A stretch of 64,000 bases of DNA, from positions 23,647,957 through 23,711,956 of the forward strand of contig NC_065538.1 in NCBI RefSeq assembly GCF_932294415.1. The letters are read 5' to 3'. The translations under genes and the position numbers were made by a program. How positions within the stretch are numbered: position 1 is the stretch's first letter; each line of letters opens with the position of its first letter. The stretch comes from Quercus robur. Lineage: Eukaryota; Streptophyta; Magnoliopsida; Fagales; Fagaceae. The notes beneath the pieces were generated by a model. It did no database searches. It was not told where the DNA came from and was given only the letters and a program-made list of their open reading frames with translations. Positions 59,660-64,000 of this stretch are shown piece by piece.

Positions 59660-60708
59660 CCTCCATATAGAAGCTTTGGAGAGTCAAAGAGAAATCAAAA
59701 GGTACGAACGTGCGTGTGAACGTTTGCTGCTTGTGCGTGTCTGCTCCAACATAACACATGCTATAAAGGAATCGGATTTTTCAATGTAGTAATAACTTAT
59801 AATATCATTGGTTGTGGCTCCACGCCAACTCAGATTCCCACGAAGCCAAAATTGTTTAAAGTTAATCTAATGGTTATTTTGGATGATCTTTTTTGGAACC
59901 ATTATGTCTTTTGGAGACTCCAATGTTCGCATTGATTTTGGAAAACCAATCAGCATACATTGTTCTTGTTGAGTTCTAGGGAAAAAAAATATATAATAAT
60001 AATAACAGCATATGTTGAGCTACGTTAGCTTTGCAAGTGTAGCCCCCACCTCACTTTTTTATGATTACCAACATCACAGCATCTAGCCACACGAAAAATA
60101 TAAGTAACTAAATGTAGAAAAAAAATTACTGCATGTGTTCAAATTCCTCTGGAAAACTACCTGAACCTCAGTGCGAATTCTATTTCTACTAGGCTTCTCC
60201 ATGTATTAGTACGAAAAGATATACTGATTAATAAGTCCGAGAGCCTTGGTAGCTCAATTATTTATCTTCTTGCAGAACTTATTCTTTTTAGATATACTGA
60301 TTCTTGCAAATTGAAGGTGAAACATTAGGATCTAATATTCTTTTCCTTTAGTTAATTTGTACCCACAACTTTGTAGTTTCACTGTCATTGGTAATAATTA
60401 AAGGATCTCTTTTATTTTTTTGATAATTCAAAAAATTATATTTGCATCAAGAGATCGAGGCTAACCAATTGAGTTACAAAGTTTTTGGCCAAAGTTTTCA
60501 TTTTATGTAACTGTTTCTTGTCTTATAAGGATGAATTATATTTGAAGAATAAATGACAAAAATGTATGGGTTTTTGTTGGAAAAGTGTCATTGAGTTTCT
60601 GGGCACAGGCTGCATTCAGTGATTGGCAAAAAAAAAAAAAAACACTGCGTGGGACGAAGAACAAATTTGGTTACAAATTTAAAAACGTAACGACTAATGA
60701 ACCAATAT

Positions 60709-60739
<31 letters not shown>

Positions 60740-62020
60740 CAGAGACCTCATGCGAAAGATCACGGCACTTTTTGAAAAGAGAATTGAAATACTTTTAAGT
60801 CATAAGATAAGAATAAAAAAATAAAGACTTTTTCTATTAAAGAAAAAAATTCATTGTATAATTTTTTGTTTTCTTTGGTTCAATGGTCCAAGATAAACAT
60901 CTTGCATTTCCACTGCTTTATATATAGCTCACAACCCTTTATGTCATCTCATCTGAAATTCATCCAAATCAAAAATGATGTTACTTATCTTTAACATATC
61001 AATGACACCTACCTAGCTCCAACTTCGTCGTTTCATCTAATCTTAACCCATATGAGTTGGCTATAACAAAGGAAAGATGGTTTGCTTTTTTTATTGAGAT
61101 GACAGATTAATGCTTTGATGTTGAGGTCAAATGTTGTGGATTTTGTAAAGCATGTAATTGCTTTGGGTCTTTGGGTGTTTGGTGTGGGAAAGCAATAAAT
61201 GTTTTTTTTTTTTTTTTTTTTAAAGAACTAAAGAGAAATAGAAAGAAACTTTCTAATAGATTATTGATGAGACTAGTTACTTTTTTATTATGTTTTAGAA
61301 CTCATAATTTATAGGTTTTTTGTAGTTTTTAATTGTTATTTAGTGCAATATCGATATGAGCCATGACAATAAAAGTAAAGTTAATGATGCATTTAGGGTT
61401 TTTTTCGTGCTTTATTTTTATTCTTTAATGTGGAAGTCTTGCTAAAGGCAATTAAATTTTGATAAATAGAAATGTATTTAACCTTTTTTTTTAATCACAT
61501 TCTCTATATGCCAGTACTTATAAATAATTTCCTTTGTTGAGATACTAAAATGAGTGTTTGAAATATGAGGCTTAGTATTTGGTTGTGAAAATGGAGTCTT
61601 GTGAAAATGGAATAGTTGAGGAAGTATCTAAGAGGTCTCTTGAATTTTTGTAATTTTAGATTATGAAAGTATTTTATACTTTGAATTTAAATTTCTAAAT
61701 TTCAAATTTCTAAATCATTTAATCAATTCAAAAAATAAAGTCTACAAATAATATAATATGTTCGTCTCCTACAAATGTCAAAAAACTTGACTGCTCCAAC
61801 TTCAAGATTTTAGATTAGTAGATCAATTCTACCTAATATTTGAAAACCAATTCTATGACAATTTTTTATATAAAATATAAATTAATAAAATTGAGATTCA
61901 AAGCATTTAGCAATATTTTGGTAAAACATAAATATTATTATACAAAATAAGTATTATAAATAGATCTTAAAAAACATAAAAATTGTTTCAAATTAATTTG
62001 CAAAGTATTCACACATCGGA
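59660..62020. other. Intergenic, no gene found
   Basis: AT-rich DNA with A/T homopolymers and an AT run at 60711-60734. No open frame with family resemblance. Confidence 0.5.
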
Positions 62021-62027
62021 AATTATG

Positions 62028-62250
62028 GATGAGTTGCTTTTAAGTTTCGTTGAATGTCAGGAGGTCAGGTCAAGTGGCAATTAGTGATTGGCCCAAAAAA
62101 GAAAAAAAAAAAAAAATTCGCTGAAGTTCTGGAGGACAAGTGGAATTAGTGATTGGGCTTTGGGCCCAAAAAATTATCTAGTTTGTTTAAATGGGATGAG
62201 TTGCTTTTAAGTTTCGTTGAATGTCTGGGTATTAGTGATTGGGCTTTCGG
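62028..62250. repeat. Direct repeat next to the tRNA gene
   Basis: 'gatgagttgcttttaagttt' with 'cgttgaatgtc' occurs at 62028 and 62195. 'attagtgattgg' plus 'gccc' occurs three times (about 62083, 62144, 62231). Confidence 0.8.
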
Positions 62251-62299
62251 CCCGAAAAGTTTTTTTTATTTTTAAAAAAGGTTGGGACCATAAGGGACT

Positions 62300-62371
62300 T
62301 GAACCCGACGTGAATCGAACACGCAACCTTCTGATCTGGAGTCAGACGCGCTACCATTGCGCCACGGATCC
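62300..62371 (-). tRNA. tRNA-Trp (CCA)
   Basis: A 72-nt minus-strand cloverleaf without an intron. The acceptor GGATCCG pairs with CGGGTTC, followed by discriminator A. The D-arm is GCGCAATGGTAGCGC, the anticodon stem-loop CTGACTCCAGATCAG has anticodon CCA (62339-62337), and the T-arm is CGTGTTCGATTCACG. Internal A box (TGGCGCAATGGTAGC) and B box (GTTCGATTC) are intact. A T-run on the same strand about 22 bases past the 3' end (near 62278-62272) can serve as the RNA polymerase III stop. It delivers Trp at UGG codons. It closely matches the usual plant nuclear tRNA-Trp form and looks functional. Confidence 0.95.
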
Positions 62372-62711
62372 CTTTGGTTTTAATTGACGCCAGGTAATAT
62401 ATATTAATGATTCTATTTGGAACGTAACCAAAAAGTAAAATAAGCATGCACTTTTTCTTTTGAAAATGACTAATGACATTTCCCAAAAATGTTGTTTCTT
62501 TCCTTTTCGTTCAAGCTTTCACACTTATCATTTTTGTCTTTCCAAGTGAATGCTAATGAATTGCTATAATAAAAATAGGTCATGATTATGAAGTTTGAGT
62601 AGTGTGGATCCAATTTATTTATTTATTTTGGCAAAAGGTGTGATCTATTTCAAGTTTTTTTAAAAAATAATTCCATAGTTGGGGGATGGAGATTAAATTT
62701 TGGACATTTAA

Positions 62712-63435
<724 letters not shown>

Positions 63436-63544
63436 AGACACCTCAGTTGAAAACACCTTGAATTTACTAATTGAATTATAAAACTCTTAACACTCTAATA
63501 GTAATTAATATTAATGAATCATGATGAAATTTGTTAGTACTACT

Positions 63545-63750
63545 TAGAATCCGTTTAGGATCCACTTATTTTGCTAAAACTAAAAACTTTTTGCTAAAAG
63601 TATTGTAGATAAAGATAAAAGTTAGCTGAAATAGTATAATAAGACTCATGAATAGTATCAAAAAGTGCAATGGGACGCATGAATAGTACCAAAAATAAGC
63701 TGAATTGTAAAATAAGTTAACAAAAATAATTTTTGTCAAACGGACACTTA
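63545..63750. mobile_element. MITE of the 'TAGNNTCCGTTT' type
   Basis: The left 'tagaatccgtttaggatcca' and right (reversed) 'taagtgtccgtttgacaaaa' are terminal inverted repeats. The body repeats 'gaatagtatcaaaaa' and 'gaatagtaccaaaaa'. Similar in style to the MITE in the kelch F-box gene. Confidence 0.6.
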
Positions 63751-64000
63751 GAGCATTAGCATTGGAGGGTGTGAAACCCCCAAATTACTATTTTAAACCA
63801 TCAACCCACCAAAAAGAAGCATTACCCAGATCGTTATTTCTAAAAAAAATTGGCAACCCAGCTACAGTATTGTTAGTTTTAGAAAATATTGTTCATGGTT
63901 TGTAAATTTAAAATTTTTTATTTTATTCACTTCTCACTTACTCTCTCTTCTTTATACTATTCATGGTTGGTAGATTTATATTATTTAATTGAGTAATTTA
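63751..64000. mobile_element. MITE left end, cut by the window edge
   Basis: Starts 'gagcattagcattggagg', a frequent plant MITE tip, followed by AT-rich DNA. The right end is outside the window. Confidence 0.45.

Noticed and set aside
62232..62486. 84-codon minus-strand frame
   Set aside because: Overlaps the tRNA-Trp gene on the same strand; the tRNA explains the sequence.

Overview
The window looks like nuclear DNA of a woody eudicot. It is AT-rich, dense in transposable elements, has no bacterial-style gene packing, and carries a plant tRNA-Trp, coiled-coil NB-LRR (CNL) resistance genes and a kelch/F-box gene. A Fagaceae-like source (oak or relative) is my impression from the repeat style, not something shown here. 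I found no intact protein-coding gene. Every recognisable host gene is a pseudogene or fragment, and the only clearly functional-looking gene is the tRNA.

Layout. 1-2.7 kb: AT-rich DNA with an F-box/SEL1-like fragment and a 3'-terminal CNL scrap. 3.2-11.1 kb: nested Mutator-type elements, including a ~4.3 kb MULE (3457-7775) holding a FAR1-domain pseudogene, a foldback element (9628-10788) and two MITEs, inside an old CNL 3'-flank duplicate. 13.8-18.3 kb: a head-to-tail run of Helitron-like elements on the minus strand, one of which hosts two MULE-MITEs and a promoter-like fragment. 19.4-28.9 kb (block A) and 44.4-55.4 kb (block B): two copies of a segmental duplication, each with a plus-strand CNL pseudogene. 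Between them, 32.5-37.8 kb holds a divergent minus-strand CNL pseudogene split by a 2.5 kb LTR-like insertion. It is followed by a TSD-flanked LINE (37951-42879) and a Pack-MULE-like element (42999-44015) carrying a steroid 5-alpha-reductase (DET2-type) fragment. A truncated relative of the minus-strand CNL lies at 55.4-55.8 kb. 58.2-59.5 kb: a minus-strand kelch/F-box pseudogene broken by a MITE. 62.3 kb: tRNA-Trp(CCA). The right end is MITEs and microsatellites.

The most distinctive feature is one family of ~0.8-1.05 kb hAT-like non-autonomous elements with very GC/CpG-rich ends. It appears six times, always inside the duplicated CNL blocks. Four copies have perfect 8-bp target duplications. 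One lacks a target duplication and joins two distant parts of the CNL gene, as expected for an element-mediated deletion. Perfect 9-bp target duplications mark six further Mutator-type insertions (a seventh, the large MULE, has one mismatch), so the order of insertion can be read in detail. Together the window records how an NB-LRR cluster was duplicated and then dismantled by several transposon classes.
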